A DNA stretch of 64,000 nt, from assembly GCF_024105635.1 (NCBI RefSeq), contig NZ_WYDQ01000001.1:2418001-2482000 (forward strand). The letters run 5' to 3'. A program made the position numbers and the translations under genes. This DNA comes from Oceanicola sp. 502str15. Its GTDB lineage: Bacteria > Pseudomonadota > Alphaproteobacteria > Rhodobacterales > Rhodobacteraceae. The notes under the pieces were generated by a model, which was given only the letters and a program-made list of their open reading frames with translations, did not search any database and had not been told where the DNA came from. This document shows positions 1 through 10,359 of this stretch, piece by piece (positions within the stretch are counted from its first letter, which is position 1; the number at the start of each line of letters is the position of its first letter).

Positions 1-390
1 ATGGAGTATGCCGCCGAAGCCAGCTACGCGCCGCTCGTTTCGCTCCGCAAAGGGCGCTACAAGCTGAACCTCTGCGCGCTCGACCCCGATCAACTCTTCG
101 ATCTCGAGGCTGATCCTCACGAGCTTGAAAACCTTGCGAGCAACCCGGCCCATGCCGAGCCCTACGCCGCCCTGAAGGCCGAGGCCGAGGCCCGCTGGGA
201 TCTGCCCCGCTTCGATGCAGAAGTGCGCCGCAGCCAGGCCCGCCGCTGGGTTGTCTACGAGGCGTTGCGCAATGGCGAATACTACCCGTGGGACTACCAG
301 CCGCTGCAAAAGGCCTCCGAGCGCTTCATGCGCAATCACATGGATCTGAACACCGTCGAAGAAGACGCCCGCTTTCCGCGCGGCGAGTGA
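1..390 (+). CDS. betC: Choline-sulfatase, C-terminal part (cut by window start)
   Basis: These are the last 129 residues of a sulfatase-family enzyme that hydrolyses choline-O-sulfate to choline and sulfate. The frame is open at base 1, so the ATG there is internal and the active-site half lies outside the window. The visible part has the sulfatase tail pattern [32 protein letters not shown], and a C-terminal segment with [11 protein letters not shown] typical of BetC. It stops 7 bases before betB, so betC-betB-betA form one transcription unit that turns choline-O-sulfate into glycine betaine. The family assignment rests on this tail and on the operon context. Confidence 0.88.
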   Translation: MEYAAEASYAPLVSLRKGRYKLNLCALDPDQLFDLEADPHELENLASNPAHAEPYAALKAEAEARWDLPRFDAEVRRSQARRWVVYEALRNGEYYPWDYQPLQKASERFMRNHMDLNTVEEDARFPRGE

Positions 391-397
391 GAAAACA

Positions 398-1855
398 ATG
401 ACTTACCCTACCCAGCCCGAAGCCAGCCACTACGTGAACGGCGCCTATCTCGAAGACGCCGCCGGCGAGGTGATCGAGGTGATCTACCCGGCCACCGGCG
501 AGGTCATCGCCCGGGTCCATGCTGCCACCCCTGCCGTCGTCGACGCCGCACTGGAGGCTGCCACCAAGGCGCAGAAAATCTGGGCTGCCATGACGGGGCG
601 CGAGCGGGGCCGCGTGCTCACCGACGCCGCTCGGCTGATGCGTGAGCGCAACCGCGACCTCTCGGTGCTGGAGACCTATGACACCGGCAAGCCGCTTCAG
701 GAAACCCTGGTTGCAGATGCCACCTCCGGCGCCGATGCGCTGGAGTACTTCGGCGGGCTGGCCGGCTCGCTCACCGGCGAGCACATCCAGCTCGGCGAAG
801 ACTGGGTCTATACCGTGCGCGAGCCGCTCGGCGTCTGCGTTGGCATCGGAGCGTGGAACTACCCCACGCAGATAGCCTGCTGGAAGGGCGCTCCGGCCCT
901 AGCCTGCGGCAACGCGATGGTCTTCAAACCGTCCGAAACCACCCCGCTCTGCGCCCTCAAGGTCGCCGAGATCCTTACTGAAGCCGGAGCGCCCGCCGGC
1001 CTCTTCAACGTGGTGCAGGGCATGGGCGAGGTCGGCTCCCGGCTCGTCACCCATCCTGCCGTGGCCAAGGTGTCGCTTACCGGCTCGGTGCCCACCGGCC
1101 GCAAGGTCTATGCCGCGGCGGCGGGGGAGATGAAGCATGTGACCATGGAGCTTGGCGGTAAATCCCCCCTGGTGATCTTTGACGATGCCGACCTCGAAAA
1201 CGCCGTGAGCGCCGCGATCAACGGCAACTTCTATTCTTCCGGGCAGGTCTGCTCCAACGGCACCCGCGTCTTCGTGCAGCGCGGGATCAAGGGCCCGTTC
1301 CTTTCGCGCCTCGCTGAGCGCCTGAAGGGCGCGGTGATCGGCGATCCTATGGACGAGGCCACCAGCTTCGGCCCCATGGTCAGCGCCCGTCAGATGGAGA
1401 TCGTCGAGGGCTATATCGCCAAGGGCAGCGAAGAGGGAGCACGGCTCATCGCCGGAGGCAAACGCCTCGACCGCGACGGCTTCTTCCTCGCCCCCACCGT
1501 CTTTGCCGATGTCACCGACGAAATGACCATCGCGTGCGAAGAGATCTTCGGCCCGGTCATGGCCGTGCTCGACTTCAAGAGCGAGGCCGAAGTCATCACC
1601 CGCGCCAATGCCACCGCCTTCGGTCTCTCGGCTGGCGTCTTCACCCGCGACATCTCCCGCGCCCACCGCGTCATAGGCCAGCTCAAGGCCGGGAGCTGCT
1701 TCATAAACTCCTACAACGATGCGCCGGTCGAGGCCCCCTTCGGCGGGGTGAAGGCCTCGGGCGTGGGGCGCGAAAACTCGAAGGCCGCGATCGAGCATTA
1801 TTCGCAGCTCAAATCCGTCTATGTCCGCATGGGCGATGTCGAGGCCGCCTTCTGA
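398..1855 (+). CDS. betB: Betaine aldehyde dehydrogenase
   Basis: This NAD(P)-dependent aldehyde dehydrogenase of 485 residues oxidises betaine aldehyde to glycine betaine in the cytoplasm. Family landmarks are visible in order: GAWNYP with the oxyanion-hole Asn at about residue 154, the general base Glu251 in MELGGKSPL, the catalytic Cys285 in [10 protein letters not shown], and the EEIFGPV motif. Length matches BetB (about 485-490). The start at 398 follows the betC stop by 7 bases. Its TGA overlaps the betA ATG (TGATG at 1853-1857), which suggests translational coupling. Other ALDH substrates are possible, but the flanking genes make betaine aldehyde the clear choice. Confidence 0.95.
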   Translation: MTYPTQPEASHYVNGAYLEDAAGEVIEVIYPATGEVIARVHAATPAVVDAALEAATKAQKIWAAMTGRERGRVLTDAARLMRERNRDLSVLETYDTGKPLQETLVADATSGADALEYFGGLAGSLTGEHIQLGEDWVYTVREPLGVCVGIGAWNYPTQIACWKGAPALACGNAMVFKPSETTPLCALKVAEILTEAGAPAGLFNVVQGMGEVGSRLVTHPAVAKVSLTGSVPTGRKVYAAAAGEMKHVTMELGGKSPLVIFDDADLENAVSAAINGNFYSSGQVCSNGTRVFVQRGIKGPFLSRLAERLKGAVIGDPMDEATSFGPMVSARQMEIVEGYIAKGSEEGARLIAGGKRLDRDGFFLAPTVFADVTDEMTIACEEIFGPVMAVLDFKSEAEVITRANATAFGLSAGVFTRDISRAHRVIGQLKAGSCFINSYNDAPVEAPFGGVKASGVGRENSKAAIEHYSQLKSVYVRMGDVEAAF

Positions 1856-3513
1856 TGCAGGCCGAATATGTCATCGTCGGCGCAGGCAGCGCCGGGTGCG
1901 CCATGGCGGCGCGGCTCTCCGAGGCGGGCCGCCGGGTGCTGGTGATCGAGCATGGCGGCTCCGATTGGGGCCCCTTCATCAACATGCCCGGTGCCCTGAG
2001 CTACCCGATGAACATGAGCCGCTACGACTGGGGCTTTGAATCCGAGCCCGAGCCGCACCTCGGCGGGCGGCGGATGGCCACTCCGCGCGGCAAGGTCATC
2101 GGCGGCTCCTCCTCGATCAACGGCATGATCTATGTCCGCGGCCACGCCCGCGATTTCGACCATTGGCGCGACGAGGGGGCCGAAGGCTGGGGCTATGCCG
2201 ACGTGCTGCCCTACTTCAAGCGCATGGAAAACTGGCATGACGGCGGCCATGGCGGCGATGCATCATGGCGCGGCACCGATGGCCCCCTGCACATCACCCG
2301 CGGGGCACGGCTGAATCCGCTCACCCGCGCCTTCGTCGAGGCCGGGGTGCAGGCGGGCTACCCTCGCACCGGCGATTACAATGGCGAGCAGCAGGAGGGC
2401 TTCGGCCCCTACGACATGACGGTCTGGAAGGGCGAGCGCTGGTCGGCCGCCAAGGCCTATCTCAAACCCGCGGTGAAAGGGCCGAACTGCGAGATGATCC
2501 GCGCCTTCGCCCGCCGCGTGGTGATGGAGAATGGCCGCGCCGTTGGCGTCGAGGTAGAACGTGGCGGCAAGATCGAGGTCATCCGTGCCGAGGCCGAGGT
2601 GGTGCTTGCCGCCAGCTCGATCAACTCTCCCAAGCTGCTGATGCTCTCCGGCATCGGCCCGGCGGCGCATCTGGCCGAACATGGGATCGAGGTCGTGGCC
2701 GACCGCGCCGGCGTGGGCCAGAACCTTCAGGATCACCTCGAGCTCTATGTTCAATACGCCTCAGCACAGCCGGTAAGCCTTTACAAATACTGGAACTTGG
2801 TAGGCAAAGCCTACGTCGGTGCCCGGTGGCTCTTCACCCGGAGCGGCCCCGGTGCCTCCAACCAGTTCGAGAGTGCCGGCTTCATCCGCTCCGATGCCGG
2901 GGTGGATTACCCCGACATTCAGTTTCACTTTCTGCCCATCGCCGTGCGCTACGACGGCAAGGCAACGCCGGAAGGCCACGGTTTCCAGGCCCACGTCGGC
3001 CCGATGCGCTCACCTTCCCGTGGCGAGATCACGCTCAAATCGGCCGACCCGGCAGAGCCGCCGCGCATCTTCTTCAACTACATGAGCGAGGAGCAGGACT
3101 GGGTGGATTTCCGGCGCTGTATCCGCCTCACGCGCGAGCTGTTCCGCCAAGAGGCCTTCAAGCCTTACGTCAAACACGAGATCCAGCCGGGCGAGGCCGC
3201 CCACAGTGACGACGCGCTGGATGAGGTGATCCGCACCCACGCCGAAAGCGCCTACCATCCCTGCGGCACCGCGCGGATGGGGCGGGCCGACGATCCGCGC
3301 TCCGTCGTCGACCCGGAGTGCCGCGTGATCGGGGTGGACGGGCTGCGCCTGGCCGACAGCTCGATCTTCCCGCGCATCACCAACGGCAACCTCAACGCCC
3401 CGTCCATCATGGTCGGCGAAAAGGCCGCCGATCACATCCTCGGGCGCACGCCCCTGCTGCCGCAGAACGTGCAGCCTTGGATGCATCCGGCCTGGGAAAC
3501 CCACCAGCGTTAA
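1855..3513 (+). CDS. betA: Choline dehydrogenase (GMC oxidoreductase)
   Basis: This FAD-dependent GMC-family choline dehydrogenase has 552 residues and oxidises choline to betaine aldehyde, feeding BetB. The N-terminus carries the FAD-binding motif VIVGAGSAG (residues 6-14). A GMC signature follows near [14 protein letters not shown]. The catalytic His468 sits in [10 protein letters not shown], and the partner Asn512 lies 44 residues later in [10 protein letters not shown], the usual GMC spacing. The reading frame is open upstream inside betB. The ATG at 1855 is chosen because it overlaps the betB stop and places the Rossmann motif at the usual N-terminal position. BetA enzymes are normally membrane-associated. 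Confidence 0.95.
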   Translation: MQAEYVIVGAGSAGCAMAARLSEAGRRVLVIEHGGSDWGPFINMPGALSYPMNMSRYDWGFESEPEPHLGGRRMATPRGKVIGGSSSINGMIYVRGHARDFDHWRDEGAEGWGYADVLPYFKRMENWHDGGHGGDASWRGTDGPLHITRGARLNPLTRAFVEAGVQAGYPRTGDYNGEQQEGFGPYDMTVWKGERWSAAKAYLKPAVKGPNCEMIRAFARRVVMENGRAVGVEVERGGKIEVIRAEAEVVLAASSINSPKLLMLSGIGPAAHLAEHGIEVVADRAGVGQNLQDHLELYVQYASAQPVSLYKYWNLVGKAYVGARWLFTRSGPGASNQFESAGFIRSDAGVDYPDIQFHFLPIAVRYDGKATPEGHGFQAHVGPMRSPSRGEITLKSADPAEPPRIFFNYMSEEQDWVDFRRCIRLTRELFRQEAFKPYVKHEIQPGEAAHSDDALDEVIRTHAESAYHPCGTARMGRADDPRSVVDPECRVIGVDGLRLADSSIFPRITNGNLNAPSIMVGEKAADHILGRTPLLPQNVQPWMHPAWETHQR

Positions 3514-3652
3514 GGAACCATGTTCCCGCATCGACGTTATTGCCTGAAGGGCAATAATGCCGCGCCGGGACAGGGCTGGATCGCGATGAGTTTGGTTGCG
3601 GTTGCGCAGGTTTCGCCTATGGTTCGGCGAGCCGAGGGAGCGCTTGTCAGAC

Positions 3653-5455
3653 GTGAAAACACGCCATCTTCTTACATTTTTCACCGCAGGGTTTCTGTTG
3701 TTTTTCAATACCCTGCAAGCCAATGCGCAAACCCGTATCGGACTTTCGGTAAAGGGCGGCAACAGTGATTTGCGCGAAGAGATCATCGGCGTACTCTCCA
3801 CGCGTTCCCTGCTTGTCGAAGGCGAGACCGCGCCGCAGGGCCTGATCGCCGCCGCTCAGGCGGATTATCGCCGGATCGTCGCGGCCCTCTACTCCGAAGG
3901 ATACTATGGCCCCGTGGTCTCGATCCGGGTGGATGGGAGGGAGGCATCGGAGCTGTCCCCCTTCGCCGTTCCCCCCCGGGTGGGGCGTATCAACGTCATC
4001 GTGGACCCTGGTCCGCAGTTCCGCTTTGGCCGGGCCGAGATCACGCCGCTCGCGCCGCGCACCGAGCTGCCGGAAGGGTTTCGCACTGGTGAACCGGCCA
4101 AGGTTCCGGTGATCGAAGAGGCTGGCACGGCCGCGGTCGATCGCTGGCGCGAGCTGGGTTACGCCAAGACCGAAGCCACCAGCCAGCGGATCACCGCGAG
4201 CCACCCGGCGCGGCGGCTTGATGTGTCTGTCGGGCTCAACCCGGGCCGCAAGCTTCGGTTCGGTCGGCTGATCCCCACCGGAAACCAGCGCGTCCGCACC
4301 GACCGCATCATCGAGATCGCCGGTCTGCCGACGGGCGAGCAGTTTCATCCCGACGAGGTCGACAAGGCCTCCACCCGCCTGCAACGCACCGGGGCCTTCC
4401 GGTCGGTGACGCTGACCGAAAAGCTTGTCGCCAACCCCGATGGCACGCTCGACATCAACGCCGAACTCGTCGAAGCCCAGCGCCGCCGTCTCGGGCTTGG
4501 CGTGGAACTGACAACGCTGGAGGGTGCTACCGTTTCTGCCTTCTGGCTGCACCGCAACCTGTTCGGCGGGGCCGAACGGCTGCGCTTCGATGGCGAGATC
4601 AGCAATATCGGGATCGGCGGCGACAATGGCGTCGATTACAGCCTGTCGGTGCTCTATGGCCGCCCCGGAACCTTCAACCCCGATACCGACCTCTACATTC
4701 GAACCGCCCTGAAGCATGAAGACGAGCCGCTCTACCTCTCCGACAGCTTCGAGATCGAAGGCGGCGTCACGCGTATCGTGAACGAGGAATACAAGTTTCA
4801 GGCCGGCCTCGGCCTGCTCTACTCGCACACCGAAGATGATATCGGCATCCGCGACTTCACCCTTTTCACCCTGCCCTTCAGCGGCACGCTGGACCGGCGC
4901 GACAGCGATCTGGACCCGAAGAACGGCTATTATCTCAACGTCGAGGCCACGCCATTCGTGGGTCTCGACGGATCTGGCAGCGGCGCCCGGCTCTATGCAG
5001 ACGCCCGTGGCTATCGCAGCTTCGGAACGCAGGAGAAGTTCACGCTCGCGGGGCGGCTTCAGCTTGGCTCCATCGTCGGCACCGACGTGACCGAAACCGT
5101 CCCCGACTTTCTCTTCTACTCCGGTGGCGGCGGCACCGTGCGGGGCCAGCCCTACCAGTCTCTGGGAATCACGCTGCCCGGCGGCGAAGAGGTCGGCGGG
5201 CGCTCCTTTCTTGGTGCCTCGGTGGAGCTGCGCGGACAGGTAAGCGAGAAAATTCAGGTTGTCGGCTTCTATGACTTCGGGCTCATCAGCGCCGACAGCA
5301 TGCCCGGCCAGGGTGGTGAAAGCCACGCAGGCGCAGGCATCGGCGTCCGCTATCAGACCGGCCTTGGTCCGATCCGGCTGGACGTGGCCACGCCCGTCGG
5401 CGGCGATACCGGCGATGGCGTAGAGCTATACATCGGTATCGGGCAGGCCTTCTGA
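3653..5455 (+). CDS. tamA: Outer-membrane translocation/assembly module protein TamA (Omp85 family)
   Basis: This BamA/TamA-type outer-membrane protein of about 600 residues is expected to insert autotransporters and other beta-barrel proteins together with TamB. GTG at 3653 is preferred because it gives a good signal peptide (hydrophobic LLTFFTAGFLLFFNTL, then an ANAQ-type cleavage site). GAGGGAG lies 12 bases upstream; a TTG at 3644 is the alternative. POTRA-like repeats occupy roughly residues 30-260. The C-terminal barrel contains GGGGTVRGQPYQSLG, the Omp85 (V/I)RG(F/Y) motif, and ends in phenylalanine (GIGQAF), as barrel signals do. tamB starts one base after the stop. Confidence 0.92.
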   Translation: MKTRHLLTFFTAGFLLFFNTLQANAQTRIGLSVKGGNSDLREEIIGVLSTRSLLVEGETAPQGLIAAAQADYRRIVAALYSEGYYGPVVSIRVDGREASELSPFAVPPRVGRINVIVDPGPQFRFGRAEITPLAPRTELPEGFRTGEPAKVPVIEEAGTAAVDRWRELGYAKTEATSQRITASHPARRLDVSVGLNPGRKLRFGRLIPTGNQRVRTDRIIEIAGLPTGEQFHPDEVDKASTRLQRTGAFRSVTLTEKLVANPDGTLDINAELVEAQRRRLGLGVELTTLEGATVSAFWLHRNLFGGAERLRFDGEISNIGIGGDNGVDYSLSVLYGRPGTFNPDTDLYIRTALKHEDEPLYLSDSFEIEGGVTRIVNEEYKFQAGLGLLYSHTEDDIGIRDFTLFTLPFSGTLDRRDSDLDPKNGYYLNVEATPFVGLDGSGSGARLYADARGYRSFGTQEKFTLAGRLQLGSIVGTDVTETVPDFLFYSGGGGTVRGQPYQSLGITLPGGEEVGGRSFLGASVELRGQVSEKIQVVGFYDFGLISADSMPGQGGESHAGAGIGVRYQTGLGPIRLDVATPVGGDTGDGVELYIGIGQAF

Positions 5456-5456
5456 G

Positions 5457-8400
5457 ATGCGCAAACTGTTCCTCACGCTCCTGCTGATCTTCGCCCCGCT
5501 GGCCGCACTCGCGCAGGAGACCGCTTCGGAAGAGGCCGACAAGGGCTATCTCACCAATCTGCTGCAGGATGTGCTGTCGGATGCCGGCCGGGAGGTGGTG
5601 ATCGACGGGTTCCAAGGTGCCCTGTCATCGCGCGCCACCATTCAGCGGATCACCATTTCCGACGCCGAGGGCCCATGGCTCACGGTGGAGGGCATCGTGC
5701 TCGACTGGAACCGCGCGGCTCTGCTGCGCGGGCGGCTGGAGGTCTCGGAGTTTTCTGCCGAGCGCGTTTTGCTGCCCCGAGGCCCGCAGACCGACAGCGC
5801 CCCAAGCCCCGAGGCCACGCCCTTCTCGATCCCCGAGCTGCCGGTTTCGGTGGATATCGCCAAGCTCGCCGTCGAACGCGCCGAAATAGGCGCCGCCCTC
5901 TTGGGGCAGGATGCGGTGATGCGCTTGGCCGGCGAGGCACACCTCGTTGGCGGGGGCGCCGATGTCGACATCGCCCTCGACCGGCTGGATGGAAAGGAAG
6001 GGGCCATCAAACTCGTCGGGCGCTACGACCCCGAAGCTGAAGAGGCCGCGCTCGATCTGTCGATGCGTGAGGGCGCAGGCGGCATCGCGGCGGGCAAACT
6101 CAACATTCCCGGCGCGCCCGCGCTCGATCTGTCGCTGCAGGGTGAAGGGCCGGTGAGCGACCTGAGCCTGCGCCTCGCGGTGGCCTCTGATGGCGAGGAG
6201 CGGCTCGGCGGGACCATTGCCCTTTCGGCCAGCGAGGAGCCCGATGCGCCGTTTTCCGTGGCCATCGACCTCTCGGGCGATGTCACCCCGCTGTTTGCCC
6301 CTGACCTGCGCGATTTCTTCGGGCCGGACGTGAGCCTGCAGGCCACCGTCGCGCGAGACGACACGGGCGAGCTTTCGCTCTCCGGCCTCGCACTGGGTGC
6401 CCGCACGGCCACCGTGGAAGGCGACTTTCTGTTCTCGCCTTCCGGCTGGCCCCGCAAGATGGACCTCTCCCTTGCGCTGGCAGATCCCGCAGGCGCGCCG
6501 GTGGTCCTGCCCTTCGGCGGCGGCGACACATCGGTTGCCCGCGCCACCCTTCAGCTCGATTACGACGAGGACAATGGTCGCGGGTTCTCTGCCAGTGCAG
6601 AGGCAAACGGCGTGCGGACCACTGGCTTTGTCGCCGAGGCGCTGACCATCGGCGCAGAGGGCAACATCACCTCCGGCGAGGCCGAAGAGATCGGATCCGT
6701 CGCGGCCAACGTGACCCTTGATGCCCAAGGACTGGCGCCCGAAGACGAAGCCTTTTCGCGGGCGATCGGCGAGGCGATCTCGGGGCAGCTCACGCTGGCC
6801 TATGACGAGGGCCAACCGCTGCGCATCTCGGGCCTGAACCTTTCGGGCAGCGACTTTGGCCTCACCGGCGAGGCCACGCTGGACGGCGTAGACACCAACC
6901 TCCTCGCGGGACTCGACGTGCGGCTCGATGCGCAGAACCTAGCCCGTTTCGGCCCGCTCGCCGGGCTGGACCTCACCGGTGCAGCGGCGCTCGGCATCCA
7001 GGGCACGGTCGCCCTTCTCTCCGGGGCATTCGACCTCGGCCTGACCGGCACGACCAGTGATCTCGCCATCGGGCAGGACACAGTAGACCGCATGCTGGCT
7101 GGCGACGGCAGGATCGACGTAAGCGTATTGCGCAACGAGCAGGGCATCACCCTGCGCCGCGCCGAAGCCCGCACCGAAACCGCTGAAGTCACCGCCGAAG
7201 GCACCGTGGCCACTGCCGCCACAGCGTTGAACTTCACCGCCGCCCTGCCCGACCTCGCCCCCCTCTTTCCTGAAGACGAAGCCCGCGGTGCCGCACGTCT
7301 GAGCGGACGCGTGGCCCTGACCGGTACCGAGCTGCAAACCGCCTCCGTGGCAGCCCTTCTCTCGGCCGAAAGCGGCGATGTGGTCTTGCCGGTGGCCGGT
7401 GGGCTGACCCTCTCGGGCGGGACGCTCGACATCGGCTACGGTGCCGAAGAAGGGCGCTGGCGGGCGGACGCGGTGTTCCGCGACTTCCGCACCGAGGGTT
7501 ATGCGGCAGAGGCCTTCACCCTCGCAGGGGCCGGCACCCTCAGTCAGACCGAGTCAGGCGGCATTGCCACGGCCGATGGGAGCCTCACGCTCTCCGGCAA
7601 CGGCATTTCGGCGCAGGACACCGATATCGCCCGGGCCATCGGAACCGAGGCCACGCTCCAAACAACCTTCGATTTCACCGCTGAGGGTCCGCTCAAACTG
7701 AGCGATGTCACCTTCACCTCCGGCGAAACCACCCTGAACGGCGCGGCCACTCTCACTGCGCCCGCAGGACAGGGTCCCATCACCTTTGGCGCAACCCTCA
7801 GCACACCTGCCCTCTCCCGTTTCGCGGGGCTGGTGGGAATGGACCTCACCGGCGCGGCCACGCTCTCGGCCAGCGGCACCTATCTCCCGTCCAACGGCAG
7901 CGCCGATCTGCGGCTCAACGGCACCACCCAGCGCCTTGGCATCGGCAACAGCCAACTCGACCCGGTGCTCGCAGGCGCGGGCCGCATCGGGGCCGACATC
8001 ACCTACGCAGCCGATGCCCCGCTCAGGCTTTCAAACCTTTCCGTCGCGCTGGATGAAACCGAAATCACCGGCACCGTGTCTCTCGGCCAGCCCCTCGGAG
8101 GGGCGCCCGTCACCTACGACCTCGCGCTGAACGCCCCTGCCCTGTCGCGGTTCTCCAGCCTCGCCGGGGTGAGCCTCTCGGGCGCGACACAGGCCACCGC
8201 CACAGGTCTCTTCGATCCGGCCACCGGGGCACTCGACCTTGCCCTCACCGGTTCCGCACAGGGCCTTGGCATCGGCAATGCCACCGTCGACGGCCTCATC
8301 GCCGGCAGCTCCAGCTACGCCGCGCAGGTCAGCCGCGCCTCCAGCGACGCGCTGATCAACATCGAATCCGCCAGTTTCGATGGTCCCAACCTCGATGCCA

Positions 8401-9893
8401 GCGCGCGCGGAACGCCCGAGCAGCTTGCTTTCGAGGTGCAGTTGGCCAACCTCGGCCTGATCGCCCCCGACTTCTCCGGGCCCGCCACCGCCTCCGGCAC
8501 CGTCACCTCTCAGGGCGGCACCACCGGGCTCGACATTCGCGCTACCGGCCCGGGCGGAACGACGGCGTCCGTCACCGGCACCATTTCGGGCAATCAGGGC
8601 AACCTGGCGATTACCGGGCAGGCTCCGCTGGGTATTGCCAACGCGTTCATCTCGCCCCAGCGCCTCAATGGACAGGCCAACATCGACCTGCGGCTCGATG
8701 GCCCCCTCGCGCTCGAAAGCCTCTCCGGCACGATCCGCACCTCCGGCGCACGCGCCGTGGCACCAGAGCTTGGCGTCTCTCTCGAAGGGATCACCGGCGT
8801 GGTGATCCTTTCCGGCGGCTCGGCGCGGGTCGAGGTTTCGGCCACGGGCGGCGAAGGCGGCAGCCTCTCTGCGCTTGGCACCATCGGCCTCTCAACGCCC
8901 CAGAGCGCCGACCTCACTGTCACCCTGCGCAACTTTGCGCTGCGCGATCCGCAGCTTTACGATACCTCCATCAGCGGTGCCATCACGCTCGCCGGTCCGC
9001 TATCCGGCGGGGCGTCCGTGACCGGGCGGCTTGATCTGGGGCGCACCGAAATCCGCATTCCTTCCAGTGGGATGACCGGCGTTCATGACATCCCCGATAT
9101 CACCCATGTCGGCGCAAGCGCCGCCGTGCGGGCCACGCAGGACCGCGCAGGCCTGAATGAGGACGAAGGCGGCTCCGGCAGCGGTAGCGGTGGCGGGGGC
9201 ATGACGCTCGACATCACCCTTTTCGCCCCGAACCAGGTCTTCATTCGTGGGCGCGGGCTGGACGCCGAGCTTGGCGGCTCGCTGCGGATCACCGGCACAA
9301 CTTCCAACATCATCCCCATCGGCGCATTCGAGCTGGTGCGTGGCCGCCTGGACATTCTGAGCCAGCGTTTCCAGCTGACCGAAGGCACCGCCCACCTCAC
9401 CGGCTCCTTCGATGCCAACCTGCGTCTGGTGGCCACAACCGAGAAGAACGGCTACGCGATCTCGGTGATCGTCGAGGGCTCCCCCTCCGAGCCGCAGATC
9501 AGCTTCACCTCCGCCCCCTCGCTCCCACAAGACGAGATCCTCGCCCAGCTCATCTTCGGGCGCGACCTCACCACCCTGTCGCCGCTTCAGGCGCTCGAGC
9601 TTGCCAGCGCCGTCGCCACCCTCGCCGGACGCGGTGGCGAAGGGATCATGGGTAGACTGCGCGACCAGTTCGGCCTCGACGATCTGGACGTCAGCCAGAG
9701 CGAAGACGGCAACACCGCCGTCCGGGCCGGCAAGTACATCAGCGAGAATGTCTATTCTGACGTGGTGGTCGAAAGCGACGGCACGACGGAGCTGAACCTG
9801 AACCTCAAGATCGGCCCCAATGTGAACGTGAAAGGCTCGACTTCAAGCGATGGCAACGCCGGGATCGGCATTTTCTTTGAACGCGACTACTGA
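5457..9893 (+). CDS. tamB: Translocation/assembly module protein TamB (DUF490)
   Basis: This is a very large AsmA/TamB-like protein of 1478 residues. TamB proteins are anchored in the inner membrane and span the periplasm as a beta-taco groove that works with TamA; some also help lipid transport. The N-terminus has a signal/anchor (LFLTLLLIFAPLAALAQ). The middle is a long run of similar beta-strand repeats in which phrases such as LDLALTGSAQGLGIG and LRLNGTTQRLGIG recur. The last ~350 residues are the DUF490/TamB domain (FIRGRGLDAELGGSLRITG, SLPQDEILAQLIFGR), ending in FFERDY. It starts one base after tamA, so the pair is co-transcribed. Confidence 0.93.
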   Translation: MRKLFLTLLLIFAPLAALAQETASEEADKGYLTNLLQDVLSDAGREVVIDGFQGALSSRATIQRITISDAEGPWLTVEGIVLDWNRAALLRGRLEVSEFSAERVLLPRGPQTDSAPSPEATPFSIPELPVSVDIAKLAVERAEIGAALLGQDAVMRLAGEAHLVGGGADVDIALDRLDGKEGAIKLVGRYDPEAEEAALDLSMREGAGGIAAGKLNIPGAPALDLSLQGEGPVSDLSLRLAVASDGEERLGGTIALSASEEPDAPFSVAIDLSGDVTPLFAPDLRDFFGPDVSLQATVARDDTGELSLSGLALGARTATVEGDFLFSPSGWPRKMDLSLALADPAGAPVVLPFGGGDTSVARATLQLDYDEDNGRGFSASAEANGVRTTGFVAEALTIGAEGNITSGEAEEIGSVAANVTLDAQGLAPEDEAFSRAIGEAISGQLTLAYDEGQPLRISGLNLSGSDFGLTGEATLDGVDTNLLAGLDVRLDAQNLARFGPLAGLDLTGAAALGIQGTVALLSGAFDLGLTGTTSDLAIGQDTVDRMLAGDGRIDVSVLRNEQGITLRRAEARTETAEVTAEGTVATAATALNFTAALPDLAPLFPEDEARGAARLSGRVALTGTELQTASVAALLSAESGDVVLPVAGGLTLSGGTLDIGYGAEEGRWRADAVFRDFRTEGYAAEAFTLAGAGTLSQTESGGIATADGSLTLSGNGISAQDTDIARAIGTEATLQTTFDFTAEGPLKLSDVTFTSGETTLNGAATLTAPAGQGPITFGATLSTPALSRFAGLVGMDLTGAATLSASGTYLPSNGSADLRLNGTTQRLGIGNSQLDPVLAGAGRIGADITYAADAPLRLSNLSVALDETEITGTVSLGQPLGGAPVTYDLALNAPALSRFSSLAGVSLSGATQATATGLFDPATGALDLALTGSAQGLGIGNATVDGLIAGSSSYAAQVSRASSDALINIESASFDGPNLDASARGTPEQLAFEVQLANLGLIAPDFSGPATASGTVTSQGGTTGLDIRATGPGGTTASVTGTISGNQGNLAITGQAPLGIANAFISPQRLNGQANIDLRLDGPLALESLSGTIRTSGARAVAPELGVSLEGITGVVILSGGSARVEVSATGGEGGSLSALGTIGLSTPQSADLTVTLRNFALRDPQLYDTSISGAITLAGPLSGGASVTGRLDLGRTEIRIPSSGMTGVHDIPDITHVGASAAVRATQDRAGLNEDEGGSGSGSGGGGMTLDITLFAPNQVFIRGRGLDAELGGSLRITGTTSNIIPIGAFELVRGRLDILSQRFQLTEGTAHLTGSFDANLRLVATTEKNGYAISVIVEGSPSEPQISFTSAPSLPQDEILAQLIFGRDLTTLSPLQALELASAVATLAGRGGEGIMGRLRDQFGLDDLDVSQSEDGNTAVRAGKYISENVYSDVVVESDGTTELNLNLKIGPNVNVKGSTSSDGNAGIGIFFERDY

Positions 9894-9933
9894 CGCCTGC
9901 CAAGGCTGCGCAGGCACCATCCCCGCCTTCCCG

Positions 9934-10359
9934 CTAGAACAGCTGCCGCCCCCGCCGCGCCAGAGAAAACCCGTGATCACTCGCATTGCGGCAGGTCACG
10001 CCCGTTGTCGCGACGGCGCAGGTGAAGCCCTCAACGCTCCACTCCGAGCCATAGGACAGGCGCGGTGTTGGCAGCGGCCAGAACACATCGCCATGGCAGC
10101 CGCGCCGCTCATCCGGCGGGCCTGCGGCGGGCAGGGTGAGGATCGGCGTTTCGTCGAGGTCGCAGCCCGCCTCGCCCCGCGCGGGCGCCCACTCCGCCGA
10201 AAGGATCAGGCAGTGCAGCGGCGTATCCCCCGGCGCCTGCCCGAAATCTACCGGCACATAGCAGATGATATTGCCCGACGGTGTGGCAAAAGAGGCCGGT
10301 TCGGCCTGCACCACGCCCGCGAAGACGATGGCACTAACCGTCAATGCGAATGGTTTCAT
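9934..10359 (-). CDS. Small secreted protein of unknown function (DUF6636-like)
   Basis: This protein of 141 residues is predicted to be exported. The start at 10359 gives a clean signal peptide (MKPFALTVSAIVFAGVVQA). In-frame ATGs at 10371 and 10389 would add a basic leader. The mature part contains FATPSGNIICYV near its start, several cysteines (at least five) that probably form disulfides, and FTCAVATTGVTCRNASDHGFSLARR near the end. This resembles small periplasmic DUF6636-type proteins, a tentative match from memory. Its first 26 bases overlap the 3' end of the upstream flavoprotein gene on the same strand, suggesting one transcript. It converges with tamB. Function is unknown. Confidence 0.75.
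   Translation of the reverse strand: MKPFALTVSAIVFAGVVQAEPASFATPSGNIICYVPVDFGQAPGDTPLHCLILSAEWAPARGEAGCDLDETPILTLPAAGPPDERRGCHGDVFWPLPTPRLSYGSEWSVEGFTCAVATTGVTCRNASDHGFSLARRGRQLF

Noticed and set aside
1534..1854. Upstream in-frame extension of betA into betB
   Set aside because: The sequence is Arg/His-rich noise in a second frame of betB. The ATG at 1855 gives the correct FAD motif position.
3647..5326. Minus-strand frame (559 residues) opposite tamA
   Set aside because: It is a shadow of the TamA coding sequence with no start signal or family match.
9895..9915. GCCTGC/GCAGGC hairpin after tamB as a terminator
   Set aside because: The stem is only 6 bp and there is no T-tract on either side.
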